Assembly: GCA_029531795.1 (NCBI GenBank)
Contig: JAPEIS010000014.1
Location: 558,001 to 622,000 of the forward strand
Length of the DNA stretch: 64,000 nt
Direction: 5' to 3'
DNA from: Sclerotinia nivalis
Lineage: Eukaryota > Ascomycota > Leotiomycetes > Helotiales > Sclerotiniaceae
The stretch's first letter is position 1; the number at the start of each line of letters is the position of its first letter. The notes under the pieces are model-generated. The model searched no databases and was not told where the DNA came from. It saw nothing but the letters and a program-made list of their open reading frames with translations. A program made the position numbers and the translations under genes. Below are positions 36,481 through 49,516 of the stretch, one piece after another.

Positions 36481-37582
36481 AATATATAGCAATATTGAAG
36501 TCGTAATATGGTGAGTGAAAATAATATGGCAATTCGCGTAAAAGAGATCAAAAGAATCAGGGTAGCTTAGAAGCATATATATCTGCACTGTCTTGATGCA
36601 GACAATCCTCCGCATTATTTAGCCCCTGTACGGGGCGGAAGGTCTAATGTAACCACATAGTAGGTACAACTAATTATATGGCACAAAGCTGATGCCTACT
36701 TACAGGGACCCCCGCATCTGCCGCTTCTTTGGGTGCGACTTTGTTTTACCCTCGTGTGATAAAATATACTCCTGCAAAATCATTACAATATATCATATCA
36801 AACAAGATCAATATTGAACCTCAAACGTAAAGGAAATGTCTATTTACAATATATTTATAATATAGCATCGTCGAAAAGAAAAAAGGAAAACGAGTTCTTG
36901 AATAATAACAATATCAATTCTAACTTAACCTTAATGTCAGACTTATCTTGCAAGTTGGTTTTATTTCGCCTGGAATTTCCACAAGAAGATCCAAGTCTGT
37001 GCTATCCTTGTGATACTCTCAACCAGCATTTTTTCATTTGCACCATTGATCCTTAAAGTGGGTTACATTGCATATGATAAACCTTTGATACCGGTTGGGA
37101 TTTTCAGCCCTCCGGGTGGCCAGATAGTAAATCATCCAATGGTATAACGAAAATACGAATAGACGAAACGGTCTGTATCCATAAGCTGAGATTGGATGAC
37201 CTTCCAAAAACGGATCAAGTAAAAAAGACAAGTCTTCATGAACAAGGATAACTCTCCAAAAAAGCCTATCCAAAGATATTACTTGAACATTCTCTTAAGG
37301 TGACAGCGGGGTCACAACCATCTCATCCCTCATGGTACCCTAGACATTACCGTAAACGGGTGCGGGTTGCCGTCGTCAGGAGGTAAGCCCAATACGATCC
37401 GATCGACTTGATGATCTTCGCGCTCCATGGTCCATTTTGACACGCATCATACTTATGATATACTCCCCAAAGCTTGGATTACTGCGGCACCAAAGTTAGG
37501 GAGTCGGCCCACGTGGCGACCAGACTGCTTCGAACCGTTGGAGCTACTATATAGATCGAGAGCTCATGCTATTTAACACACC
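36481..37582. other. divergent promoter region
   Basis: The permease (minus) and the next gene (plus) are transcribed away from this 1.1-kb spacer. It is AT-rich to about 37050 and GC-richer afterwards. No gene supported. Confidence 0.6.
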
Positions 37583-40500
37583 ATGCCGACTCCAGCCTCG
37601 GCCGCATCACCACATTTTGAACGTCTAGCAAACATTTGGAAGCTATTGTCCCTGCGCAGCGACGTCGATAATATTATCCTGGAATTGGTGGGGCAGTTTT
37701 CTCTCGAAAAGGTATATTCTGATGGCGATAAAGAAACCTATCAACATTTGGTAATAACTCTGTTTGCTCAACTGAATGCCATTTTTTATGTTCAACGTCT
37801 GTCCATACCATCTGCGAAGCGCCAACAAGATGGATGGTATTTTGGATTTTTGGCCAGTTGGGAGGTAACTCTGCGAATGATCGAATTTGCTCTGCATATT
37901 GTTATTGAAGGTCGAGAAAGTTTATGGGAGTCGCGACAGTTGAGGGACAAATATTTGGCTGAGCTGTTATTATCTGCGTTTCGCGTCCTTCAACTCTTAC
38001 CACAACCACAATCCGATGGAAAATCTCAATCTAAGGACGAACTGCAGAGAAAGATTCGTCGAGATAGATTCGCGCGCATTCACCGCTCGCTCGAGCATAT
38101 GTTCGATAGTTATCCAGGACCGAAATCACTTCTGTTGTTGGTTTGTAAAGAAGTTACTGAAGCATTGCGGGGTCCCGAGCCTAATCCACTAGCTTTACCC
38201 CCTAAATTAAGGGATGAACTACCAAATCTGACGGGAGATCTGGTAAGAACCACTATAATTATGATTAAGTCTTACTTATGGGGCCCACCAAGGCCTGAGC
38301 TTTCTACCTTGAGCTTTCTACCTGCGCTTTCTACCTGAGCTTCTAGAACTTCTAATCGAAATCTGAGCTGACACTTCTTTTGGTCGTATAGTACCCTTTA
38401 AATGACTGCTTCTCGACTAAATATATATCTACTCTTATACTTGCAGATGGTTCAGGAGGAGGAGGAGGAGGATGGCTCGCCCAATTCCTTACTCTTCGAG
38501 ATATTACCCAATTCGTGGTTGCCGCTTCGATTCAATATACAATAAATGGAGAAACTCGCAATGCATATCTTCCAGCAGCATCAGAACGAACGAGGAATGC
38601 GGTTTTACGAGCGATTGAGAATATGCGAATACCACCACGATTTTCGAAGGAGGATTTGATTGGTACCTTCACCGATCAATATCGAATTATTCTTCCAGAT
38701 ACACCAGATTTGAGAAGACAATCAATGCAAATAGAAGTAGATGACAAGGATTTGTATGCAATTGATGCATTATGTTTACGACTTAGTGATCGCCAAATGA
38801 TAAGTCGTGTGAGCGATAGGGAGATGATGCATACGATATCTGAGATTACAAAAAGGATTCTTGCCCTTGATGATCCAAGTCGACATGCGAAATCGTCAAG
38901 GCCGAGGATATATACACTCAATTGTTCAAAGTGTCATTTAGCTGGTGCCTCACAGATGAGATACCTAGAGAATCTAAAGTTTCCGGTACGCCAAGTGTTT
39001 TGCTAAACTTGTTGACTTGTTGCAAAGTTATGATGAAGATTCAAGGAAATGGTCTGAATATGACTGACGCAACTGGAATAGCATGCTGACGATGATCTAT
39101 ATGCTCAGTTGGATAATCCAGAAACAAATGAGGTCAGATTACCTTCAAAGACAAAGTGCGTTCAATGCGAAGAACCAGTTACGTTAATGCGTGAGATGAC
39201 ACTCGCAAGGCAAGTTTGGGACCTTCTTGAACCTTTTGAATCTCATGCAGATGCTGTAAATTTGGAACGACATGTTCCAACATACTTCCAGCTTCCACCA
39301 CCAAAGATGGATGGAGCAATTCCTTTCCATCCAGCGTACAATAACTCAAGCGCAAGTAATGTGAAGATGCGCACATTTGATACTGAACCACCTTCACCAT
39401 TTCACAATAAGACAAGCTTCACATCAGCAGCTGCGCAAGATCGTTCTAGATCGCTACCTCATACCATGCCGTCTCAAGTATCACCAACTGTTGGTACGTT
39501 CGGTCAGAGGCTGGATACACCCAACACACTACCCTCTTCCTCATCTGATTTGACTTCATTGGATGGTTCGAGGTCAGGCGAAGGCTCTAGAATGCCAGAA
39601 CTTCGAAAGACTTCAACTGCTACAGATGAGACACCATTTTCACCAGAATCTATACCAGGTCAAGGAAATACTTCACCAAATGGCCCATCCCCTTTTGGAA
39701 TGGTTTCCGACTCTGGACCTTATTTTTTTAATCGGCCTACAATAGGGCACAGTCATTCTGATAGGAAAAAGTCGAAGGGTGGATCCAAATGGACATCAGT
39801 TTTCACTGGAACGAGAAAAGAGTCTATTCCGGGGCAGTCCGTGGAAACCACTTCATTATCCTCGTCAGCAGTGGAGGCTCAAAGACTGGATGAAATTAAT
39901 TTAGAAAGTTTGGTTCGGGTGCCTAGAAAGACTTCCTCGAAGAGCAAAAGCGCCAAAGCAATCAATATATCCCTATCGCAAAATTCAACAAATGCTCTAT
40001 TCTGGACCCAATCTTTAATACAAATATGGGACGTTGGAGCATCTCCTCCTGCGATGACACGTGTATTTCCCACAGAGAGTAGTTGTTATAAGGCCGCTGT
40101 AACGAAAATGTATCTAGCTTATATAATTGGCACCCGAGATCCAAAACTTACAGTAAGTGGCTTCAACTAAAAAGGCCCTTCTCCAACTTCATCTTTCACT
40201 AACAATCATATAGCTTAGGATAGTTAATCTTCAAACTTCCGCACCTGTTGTGGAATACCCTTTACCACCAAATCTGTGGGCTAGCAGTATAGCCATATCT
40301 CCCAACGAAACTACCGTTGCTGTAGGATTTACCAACGCAACCGTTCATTTCTTCAAAACCACTCAATCAGCTCAACCAAAGGAAGATCGTCTCCACAGTC
40401 GGATCCACAATGAATGCGAAGACTGTCCAGAAGTGGAAACACTCTCCTACTCCGATGATGGCATGCATCTTCTAGCCAGTACGAGAAGTGCCAAAAGCGG

Positions 40501-41314
40501 CGCTATCCAAATATATTTCTGGATGACTCCAATGCAAGCTTCTCAAGAACTTGTATCTTGTCGATATCATGTCCCCTTGCACGAATCAGAAGATCGAGGA
40601 TTATCATCGGCAATATTTCGCTCGAGAACGGGTATTGAAGAAGTTCTTGTTTGTATAACAACTTGGACACAATCCGGCGTTCCCGTTCTCGTCCATCCTA
40701 AAACAGGGCAAAAAACAGACATAAAAACTGCGCCCAATCGATCCGGAAAACTAGGAAGTCGTATTCAATGTGCTAGTTTTTCACCATCGGGAAAAGAACT
40801 AGCTATGGTCAATGAAAAGGGACATTTATTTTTAATCTCGGCACTTAATTCTAGTCCGTTGGATATTCGAAAAATAGCAGTTTCGAGGGAACTTACGATT
40901 AAATCTGATTCTTTCGCAATGGCATTTATGTCATTGCCGGATGAGGAGGCTGCGGTTGTTATGGCGTGGATTGATCCTTCGAAGGCGGAGAAGGGGATGA
41001 TTAGGAAAATTCCGTTGACTGTTGTAAGTTACCATAAGATCCTTTTTACCTCTAACCAATCTCCTGGCACTCCCATCATCTAATCAAATTCCATACTCCT
41101 TCTGAGCAAAAAACTAACCCACAAACAGAACGACACAAACATATCCGCAGCCCCCGTTCTCCACAAATCAGAACCAGGTTCCGGAGCCAATCCATACATG
41201 TCTGGTGCTATAAATGAATTACCGGGAGATTCTAGACCGATTGAAATGGTGGCTGATGAAGAACCAATTACAAAATATAGGATGATGGGTTTTGTTAAGT
41301 ATCCGAAGAAATAG
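37583..41314 (+). CDS. large protein with zinc-ribbon-like motif and probable C-terminal beta-propeller
   Basis: Five exons, 37583-38242, 38392-38985, 39082-40152, 40214-41023 and 41129-41314, all joined in phase 0, give 1106 residues. The N-terminal 380 residues are helical and conserved-looking (NIWKLLSLRSDVDNII, SLEHMFDSYPGPKSLLLLVCKEV). Two Cys pairs, C398-x2-C401 and C444-x2-C447, could form a zinc ribbon. A Ser/Pro-rich linker follows (about 510-690). The last 400 residues contain strand-turn patterns (SIAISPNETTVAVGF, CASFSPSGKELAMV) like WD40 repeats. It may be a scaffold protein; I cannot name it. Exon 2 is read from TAC 38392, which keeps the phase and gives DGSGGGGGGWLAQF. Confidence 0.8.
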
Positions 41315-42032
41315 GGAGGGCCTAAGGTTGGAGCTCAAATGATTGGAATGCGGTGGATATACAGGGGCGAGTAAAGTGGAGAGATAAAATGAGAGATAGG
41401 ATAAGAAGGGAATTAAAACTCAAAAGTTGGTGAGTACTACTACAGTTTTGCCATGTTTTTGCACTGTGACTAAGACTTGAATCAAGGATATCAAAATTTA
41501 TTATGGAAAACTCTAAGAGGGATTTAAAATGCTTAAGCGAAAATGGATGGATGGATATAGATATAATGAATGTTAATATTACGTTGCGTTCGCTCTTTCA
41601 AAAAAAACTTTCTTTTTTGCTTTTCAAAATACCCTGTTTACTCTAGTTTTGGATACGGTTCTGGATCTGGTTTTGGTTTTGGTTCTTAAAAGATGGTAGG
41701 CTATGATATGATGGGATGGGTGGATAGATTGGTCATGGAAAATACTATATGTATATGTAGAGGAGTACTTGTTACTTTTCTAAATATAAGCATTTTGAAC
41801 TTACTCGCAATCTACATATAAACCCAATGTAATAATAATACATGATAAGCATTAAAACAACTGGATATCCAAAACTCCATCTCATGCGCTGATAAGTTGC
41901 TTCCCATCTACATATTCATTAAGGCCTCAATCATCGATTAAGGAAACACATCTACATCCACATCCACAAACATAAACATAAATACACAATCCACGCCTCT
42001 CTCCTAGCATCTCAGCCTAATCCCCACCCCCA
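41315..42032. other. spacer between convergent genes
   Basis: Two genes end toward each other here. It contains a GGTTTT/GGTTCT simple stretch near 41655-41690. No gene. Confidence 0.65.
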
Positions 42033-44655
42033 TCAAATCCCAATAAAAAACGCTCCCACAAAAACCACGCCCGTAAACCCAGTCAAAAGCGTATACTGAA
42101 ACTCATGAAAGAAACTCGTCTTCGCATACCTCGCTTTCTTCCATTCCTCCTTCGGCCTCGCAATCTGCGTCTTATCATCTCTATCGAGCAACTCCTCTCG
42201 ATCCGGCATCGAAGGGGGCCAAATCGCATAGCGGATCGGTTCGAAACATGCCGTGATACACATCATCCATAACATCGGGGGCCAGAAGGCATGAGTGAGT
42301 AAATACAAAAGTTTTTTCTTCAACGTGTCATTTGTCTCTTTCTGGATAACGAGGCCGAGAATGCTGGAATAGGTCACGGCGGCTATGACGAAGAGGATGT
42401 ATAGGAGATGTATGTAGCATTGACAATTCCAGAGGATGGTCCAGAGTCTTCTGAGGACGCCTGCGCGCGTAAGAGGATCGCGTTCATTGATATCTGATTT
42501 TTGACTTCCGGAACTGGAGAAGGCCATGGGGCGGCCGCCGAGCCAGGAGGGGAGGAGAAACGACATGATGATTGTTTTGGCGTGGAAGGGAGCCATCCAC
42601 AGTTGAGCGCCTGCGTCGCGTTGTGCGAGACGGTAGCCGGAGGGGATGTATGTGATCCATTCGTTGAGACGGGTTAGCACTAGCTGCATGAAACAGAGGC
42701 GGACTTGCCATTTGAGTTGGCTTTCGGTGTTGTAGGCTACGAGTTGACCGCCGGAGATGAGGACGATGGGGATGGTGAGGAGGGCGATGACGAGGAAGAT
42801 TTTGAAAAAGGCGTCAATTGCGAAAACGAATGCGGAGAGACGGGCGAAGAATCCCATGCCTTTTACTAGCTTTCCGAAGAGACAAAATTTTAATTTTAGT
42901 GCTGTTTGCAACGTTCCGAGAGTCCAACGTGTACGTTGTTTGAGATGTCCGGTGATGGTGTCTGGGACAGTACCGAATTGTAGGGCTTCGTGACAAAATG
43001 CGGTTTTCCAGCCGGCACCGAGAAGTAAGGAGGAGGTAAAGGTATCTTCGGCGAGGGAACCAACGGGCCAGCCTCCAATATCATCGAGGGCTGCGCGGCG
43101 GATGGCGTAACCGGAACCGGTACACCATGCTACTCCATTGGCATCTTTTGTAGGTTCCATTACATGGACGAATGCATCTAGGGATTGACACAGAGGATCA
43201 TTTTCAGGAACGTTGTAGAAAAGCTGGTTGTACTGTTAGTTCTTGATTTTCTGTAACTCAGGATGATACACATACCTGCGGTGGACAAACAAGAGCCATC
43301 TTATCATCAATAACCATATGAGCAATAATAGCTCTTAACCAATCCGGCTCCGGAATCATATCCGCGTCCAAGGGTGCAATAAATTCGGCTTCACCTCCTT
43401 CCAAATCAACCACGAAATTAGTACCGCCGGCGAGATTTCCAGCTTTGAAATGATGCGGAACGCCCTTAATCTTGATACGGGCATGGTAATAAACATTTGG
43501 ATATTCGAGCGAAAGATCGTTGACAGCTTTTTCCAATTCGGCATCTTTCCCATCATCGAGTACGACAACACGGAAACGGTCTTGGGGGTACTAGAATTTT
43601 TATTAACAATTTACACTCGTGATATTTGGGAGGTGACATACATCACCAGCAGCCGCAGCTCGAGTGGTATCAAGTACGATGTCTACATCTTCACCGCAGC
43701 ATGTAATGAAAACATCAACAGTAGGTACCACATCACCACGAATACGAAGCTTGGGACGTGAACGACCGCGGATAGATAACATTTGGTACAGTTGGTGGAG
43801 AAGAGCGGGACCTATTCGATGTCAGCTTGTGGTTTTCTTGGCAGGTAATCGGGGTTGTGATAAACGGGAAGATTTCGTGTCAAAATAAATGAACGTTGGG
43901 AATTTCCCGACTTCAAACGCTTGGGCATGGGAAAATGGAATGAACGACAAATACTTACAAGCAACGCAACCTTCTGCTGCAATAAATAGCCATGCCATGA
44001 TATACACTTTGTCATACGCCCTTTGAACATCAATTATACAAAAAATGCGGTATGCGTAGTAGAGGAAGTAGGAACCGCAGGCTAGAAATGTGAACAATGG
44101 AGATAATCGATACATGTTTCGTTTCCAAGGAGGGAGGAAAATTTCATCGTCGTGCTTGTGTAATGTTTCGATTTGATATACAGAGGTATCAAATTGCTTG
44201 TTGAAGGTATTGAAATGTCTGACTTTTCGAGCGGTGCCTGGATCTTCCTTTTTGAATTCTTCGTAACTGATACTTTCATCCTCTCGTAAACCTGGTGATG
44301 GGCATGCCGTTGCTCCGTCGTAAGATGAGGTATCGGAGAAAGAGCAGCCATGAAAGGCATTTAATGATTGGGCGTATGGTAGACTAGGTGTTGAAGGACC
44401 GGGCGTTAATGTGCCAGGTGTTTGACTCCCACCTAGGAGAGCTGCTGAGCTCTAATTATTGAATAAATTTAAATTTGATGATGATCGCGTTGTCGGAGTT
44501 CGGCTATATCGAATGGTATCTAAAGATGTGACCGATTCATTGTTATGTAATTCGCCCCATCGTGCCACTGTAGGTGATGGTGGTTGAGGGAGAAATTCGA
44601 ATTCTCCACGGTCGTCACTATCACCGTGAGCCGCTCTGGCAGGAAACTGTATCAT
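42033..44655 (-). CDS. GT2 cellulose-synthase-like processive glucan synthase, one in-frame stop
   Basis: Four exons on the minus strand, 44655-43959, 43811-43642, 43590-43276 and 43223-42033, give 790 codons before the terminal stop. Catalytic motifs in order are VVVLDDG near residue 300, LDADM at 363-367 (metal-binding DxD), AED at 452-454 (catalytic Asp) and QRTRW at 490-494 (acceptor site). Two transmembrane segments precede the catalytic domain and about five follow. This is the layout of bacterial-type cellulose synthase and of the fungal CelA/Tft1 mixed-linkage glucan synthases; it should polymerise UDP-glucose into a beta-glucan at the plasma membrane. Codon 68 is a TAG (44454-44452) although the same frame continues protein-like on both sides. 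ATG 44115 lies just before the first membrane helix and could start a product with the complete catalytic part. Confidence 0.85.
44452..44454 (-). other. in-frame TAG within exon 1 of the GT2 gene
   Basis: The frame reads ...NLNLFNN, TAG, SSAALLGGSQTPG... with no loss of coding character. CAG to TAG is the simplest origin. No convincing intron covers it: the only fitting donor upstream is a weak GTCACA. Confidence 0.8.
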
Positions 44656-47600
44656 TTTGAATTATGCTTCGACAAATGGTCGAGCTAACGAAGGAAAGAA
44701 GAAGGAAGACACTCGCAGTCCAAAAATTACTAGGAGCTCAATTGACTGTATTGATCAGAGACAAGAAAGACAAGAGAATGTGATGAGGAAAACGAATGAA
44801 CCCTAAAGAAGAAAAGACTTGGAGGCATCTACGTATTCTTAAAGAGACAGCAATATCTGCCAGACCAAAATAGCAAACTATATGAGTGACTGTCAGGCGA
44901 CAAACATGCATACCCTTGCCAGCACCTTGAACTTCAAAATGATATAAGAAGTCTTTAGCAAGGAATATCTGAGTTGGGAATGGCTTTGAATGAACAGCCA
45001 TCTTTTCCAGCTAGCTTTATACAAAATAGCACATTACAATTGACTTCAACACACTACTAATATCATTTTCCAATTCTACAATGATCAGGTTAACCTTGAT
45101 TAGGCAGTAATGGAATCCTGTCAACCGAGTTTGTAACAAGATTGAACCATTCAGATTACAATCGATCATCCAAAATACTGTGGAGTTCTCGATGGTTCAT
45201 CTCAAATCCGAGGCAACATATGGACCCATATAGAAATCACTTATTTAGTATGGACATGGCTGCCACCTTGACAAATATCAACTGCAGGAACCCTATACAA
45301 GGTCTGCAGCATCGCAGCTATGGAAGAACAGGGAAAAGCCTAGACAATTACTCCACTAGTGACTATACCAATTGATAATCGAGTATTTGGCAAAGGAATC
45401 AAGCTTACTAAAGGGGAGCATCTGAAATGGTGTCAAAATACCAAGGCCCCTATAAACCTTCACATTCAATTTAAACTGTTTGGGGTAAGTAAACACGATG
45501 GAAATGGGTTATGGTTGAAGATTTTAAGGTTACGCATTTTATTCTTTCATCAATTATAATAGAATATCACAATAGTATAGTTTCAATCAATCATATTCAA
45601 AATAAATTATCTAAATTCTGGATGCTGTACTATTCATAACTCCAAATTGAATAGTGTATTTAAAATAATAAAAATATTGTGATTTGATGATTGATTCGAT
45701 TAAAATATTGCAATCGAGATTCTAAAGACCTTATAACTCAATGACTGAAGGCTAAATGATCGCCTATAAGGTGATTGTCACAATGCATATACATATCAGG
45801 ATGAAATAATAGATTCGTTGTAGAAGGAAGAGCTAGCTAGGAAGGGTGGAAGGGTAGAACCTTTATAAGATGTGGAGGTCAGAGGGTAGAGCTATGCTAG
45901 GGTAGCTAGCATAGGTATACCTTAATTCTAAGGCCACAATCCTTATAAACCACGTAACAGTGATGTAAAAAGTTCCAAATCCTCGATTTTGATAGAGGGG
46001 TAATATTTGAGGAATATCGGAAATATTGAACGTTGGGTAAGGGCCTTGGCATTTCGATGCCATTTCAGACGCTCCCTACTAAAGTAAAAAAAAAAAGACA
46101 TACGCAACAAGGAAGGACGAACCACCTTTAGATCCAGTTCAACGCAAACCCTCCATGCAATAAAGTTTCAGTCCTTCAATTGGGTTATGTAAATTGAAAG
46201 AAGAGCCGAACGGTAAAGTGATCAATATTCCAACCAGATTCAATGTTCCGAGCAATATCTACTCCGTACAGTAAGCAGAATCTTCCATCTGATCTTGCCA
46301 GCGTAGGCGTTTCATTTCAGTGACTAGTGCTCAAGCGACTTGAAAGGGAGACCTTGTTTCCCGAGAGTCCGATGTGGTTAACACGGAAGCTGCCCCGAGT
46401 AACACATTTAACGCTCGCAAGTCATCTGCCTGGACCTATGAACGACAACAGTTGATACAAGTTGCTTGAAGAAGGTTGTATATTCTTCTAAATTTAGGCA
46501 TCAGGGATCAGATAAGAAAGGTACTCAAAGGAAGTCCTTGCAAACCACATACGAGGTAGGCATGCAGAGGATGAGATGGTTTGGTCTCCATAACGATTCG
46601 CAAAACCAAGAAATGTTGGTTGAAAGATTTTCACCCATCAACAGAAGCTACATCGGAATCCTAGAAATTCTAAGGTTTCCAACAACCATAGTTGACCTGA
46701 TTAGCCTTGATATGCTCGGGCACTAACCCATGATTTTGTCCAGGGATCATTTGAACCTTAGTCAACAAGGAGAATGTTGATCGAAGCTCCGATAATGAGA
46801 GACATGTCTGCCCTTTGAGATCACCCAAACCAAAGTGGACGTTTGAGATGGTGGAGGATCCCCTTATAACTTTGCAAATGGACATTACCATAATGGATGT
46901 TGGCGTCAACGATGAGATTGGATGGACTTCTGTCAAAACCTCATACTCTCCAAGAGAGGTTTGCAAGCCTTGCCATGAGAGATCCATTTGTTTCTTTTAT
47001 CGTGGAGAAACTAAATGTGGTGCTGAACGCGTGGAATGTGCATGGTTTGAAGTGGAGATTTTCCTTCTTTTTTTTTGGTCAAGTTAAGAATTGCGGTTTG
47101 CAGTTTGCATGAAGCTCAAGGAAACCGATAAAGATGTCTCTATGAAACTTGGTGCAGTGGATCTTACTAGGAAGAATCATATGGCGATTGCTTTCTTTAC
47201 CTTGAACCTTGTTGGTGATGGTTCTACAAGAAGATATCAAAGATAAAGAAAAGTAAAATGAAGTAAAGTAAAATCTTGGAGAGAGAGAAAAGATCTTGTT
47301 TGTTGTGGCTTCTTCAGATTACATAATAATTTGCTGCGCCACAATTGGTTCTGTAAATGTGGTGCAGCCAAGTCGTCTTGGCGCTTCTTTCCCTTACAAA
47401 AAGTTCAACGGTCGGCTCGGAGCTTCATACATCAGCAACCCAGCATTTAGAAGCGTTGGATTCGTACTCCGTATAATCCCATAACTCAAGGCTATCATTA
47501 GTCTGTTTCAATGTTCATGGAGCGCTCCGCTTTCATTTGTTCCGCTCCCCCGACCAAAAAAAAACTTTCCGCCCAGCTCCTCTTCCCGGGCATATCCTTA

Positions 47601-49516
47601 CCGATTGTTCTGGGAGACTTCTTAAAATAGAAAAGAAAAAAGCAAGATGCTAGAAAGATGCTGGCTTAAGCTAAATGATAGAAAGTTTTTTCTATACTGG
47701 CATTCTCTGTCAAAATATACTTTTAAGAAACTTTCCAGGTTCCTAGCAAATGACAACTCACGAATCATGACCTTTTACATTATTACATAAAGGAGTCTCG
47801 TATTCTCATTTGGTTTTACAGATTTCAATGCGTCTTAAATTTTCATAGTTCTTTATCTGCATACAAAGTTCTGTTCGCAATTTTAAAAAGTCCACTATGT
47901 TGATAGGAGTTCAACTTGGCAAGAATTCGCCACCAAAATCGTGGTAGATAATAGGTTTTGATGAGCAGAACGATTAAGCTGTGTAGATATCCGGAGGGGG
48001 ATAAGAAGTGGAACCAAGTCTTCGGGTTTCTGACTATCTCAGCCTCAATATAAAATGGAATGAAAGAATCAAGGTGTTAAATTCCACAGACAAAAAATGT
48101 AGCCTCATATCCAGCCCTTCATCTCAAAAGACATTTATGCGGGAGAGGAGGGGATGGAGTGGTTCAGGTCAATGACCCGAGGATTTTCAAATTCTTATGT
48201 CCTCAACCCTCTGGCATATCAACATCTTCACCTCAGCAAGACGATAGGCCTTTTCGGAGTCGAAGATACCATTCTCATCTGTCAATTCATTTTTACATCC
48301 AAAGTACTAGTAGGTTGACAATATCGTATCAAGTAGTTCGAAGGCTGTCAAGTGCGTAATGACCCAGCCAGCCCATCTAGAATTGATTCTATAATCGCAC
48401 CAGCGTTGCTTTTCTGAAGAAGCATGTTCTCTTCTTCCATTCGAGTGTTTCCTCGGGATCGACACTGATTTCAGATAGACCGATGGGATTATACTGCACT
48501 GCCTTATCCTCCCGATACATCAGTTTGCTCCACAAGTCTGAAGCAAATAGTGTTCCATTTCAATTTGCCAGCAACTGAATACCCGAATTATATCGTAACA
48601 GTACAGACAGTGATTTCGGCCCCGAAACCTCGAAAGACAGCAGCTGATAAAAAAAATTGTCAAGCTCCCTACAATTCAATGCTAGATTAATAAACAATCT
48701 GGCGCACGTCAGGTAGCTGCAACGTTATCAACAGTCCAAGCATATGGCACGGGCTTCCGTTGGGGAAAGGCGCTAGTTTATAGGCTACAAAAACTTTTGC
48801 CAGTTCTCTGTTATAGTTACATGCGGCGAGAAAAAATGATTTCTGAAAGGGAAATGTAAGGCTTACCAACGTAAAACCACTGGTATAAAGCTTACCAACA
48901 ATGTAAGCCTTTTATAACAGACTACTGTTGGATAGACCTCAATTGACGACATTTCGGGATGACCTACAAGGCGCAGTAGATTCCAGATCGTAGGAATTCT
49001 TGGCCAACAATTCAGCCCTTTGAAAAGAAACATTTCCGTTGTATCGAAGGAAAAGGAGAGTTTTCTTCATTGTTGTTTGGTTGGTTGGTTTATCTGTTCG
49101 CTCAGTTCAACAGCATCATCTTTTGAAACTTCTGGTTTAGTTTTACTCACTTGCTTTGATAAGTTGTCTTTACAATTTCCTATCGTTTCGTATCAAGAGC
49201 AGTAACGGATCTAAAGTTTTTATTTCTGCATTCTCAACACTCCTTAAATTTTCCTTCCATTTCTATATTCACCTTGCTGCCGGACAGTTAGTCAGTCGCA
49301 AGCAATCCCTACGTTTTTAACACCAACCACCATTAATATTTCCATAACTCTCTCTCATTCATGTCCTCATGACTTTTCAACTCTACCACTGCAATTCCCA
49401 TAATCACTGTGTAAGTAAATTCTCATCTCATCCTCCAAATCTTACCCATCTAATCCTCCTCTTTCTCAGTTTCTCATCAGAACTAAAACCTTCTCTGTTC
49501 GTGCATCTCTCCCGAA
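44656..49516. other. gene-poor region with one weak coding relic
   Basis: No intact gene in 4.9 kb. On the plus strand, about 46466-47260, protein-like segments in different frames (MRWFGLHNDSQNQEM, PKWTFEMVEDPLITLQMD, KDVSMKLGAVDLTRK) suggest a second frame-broken relic of unknown identity. The rest is AT-rich with only short ORFs. Confidence 0.45.
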
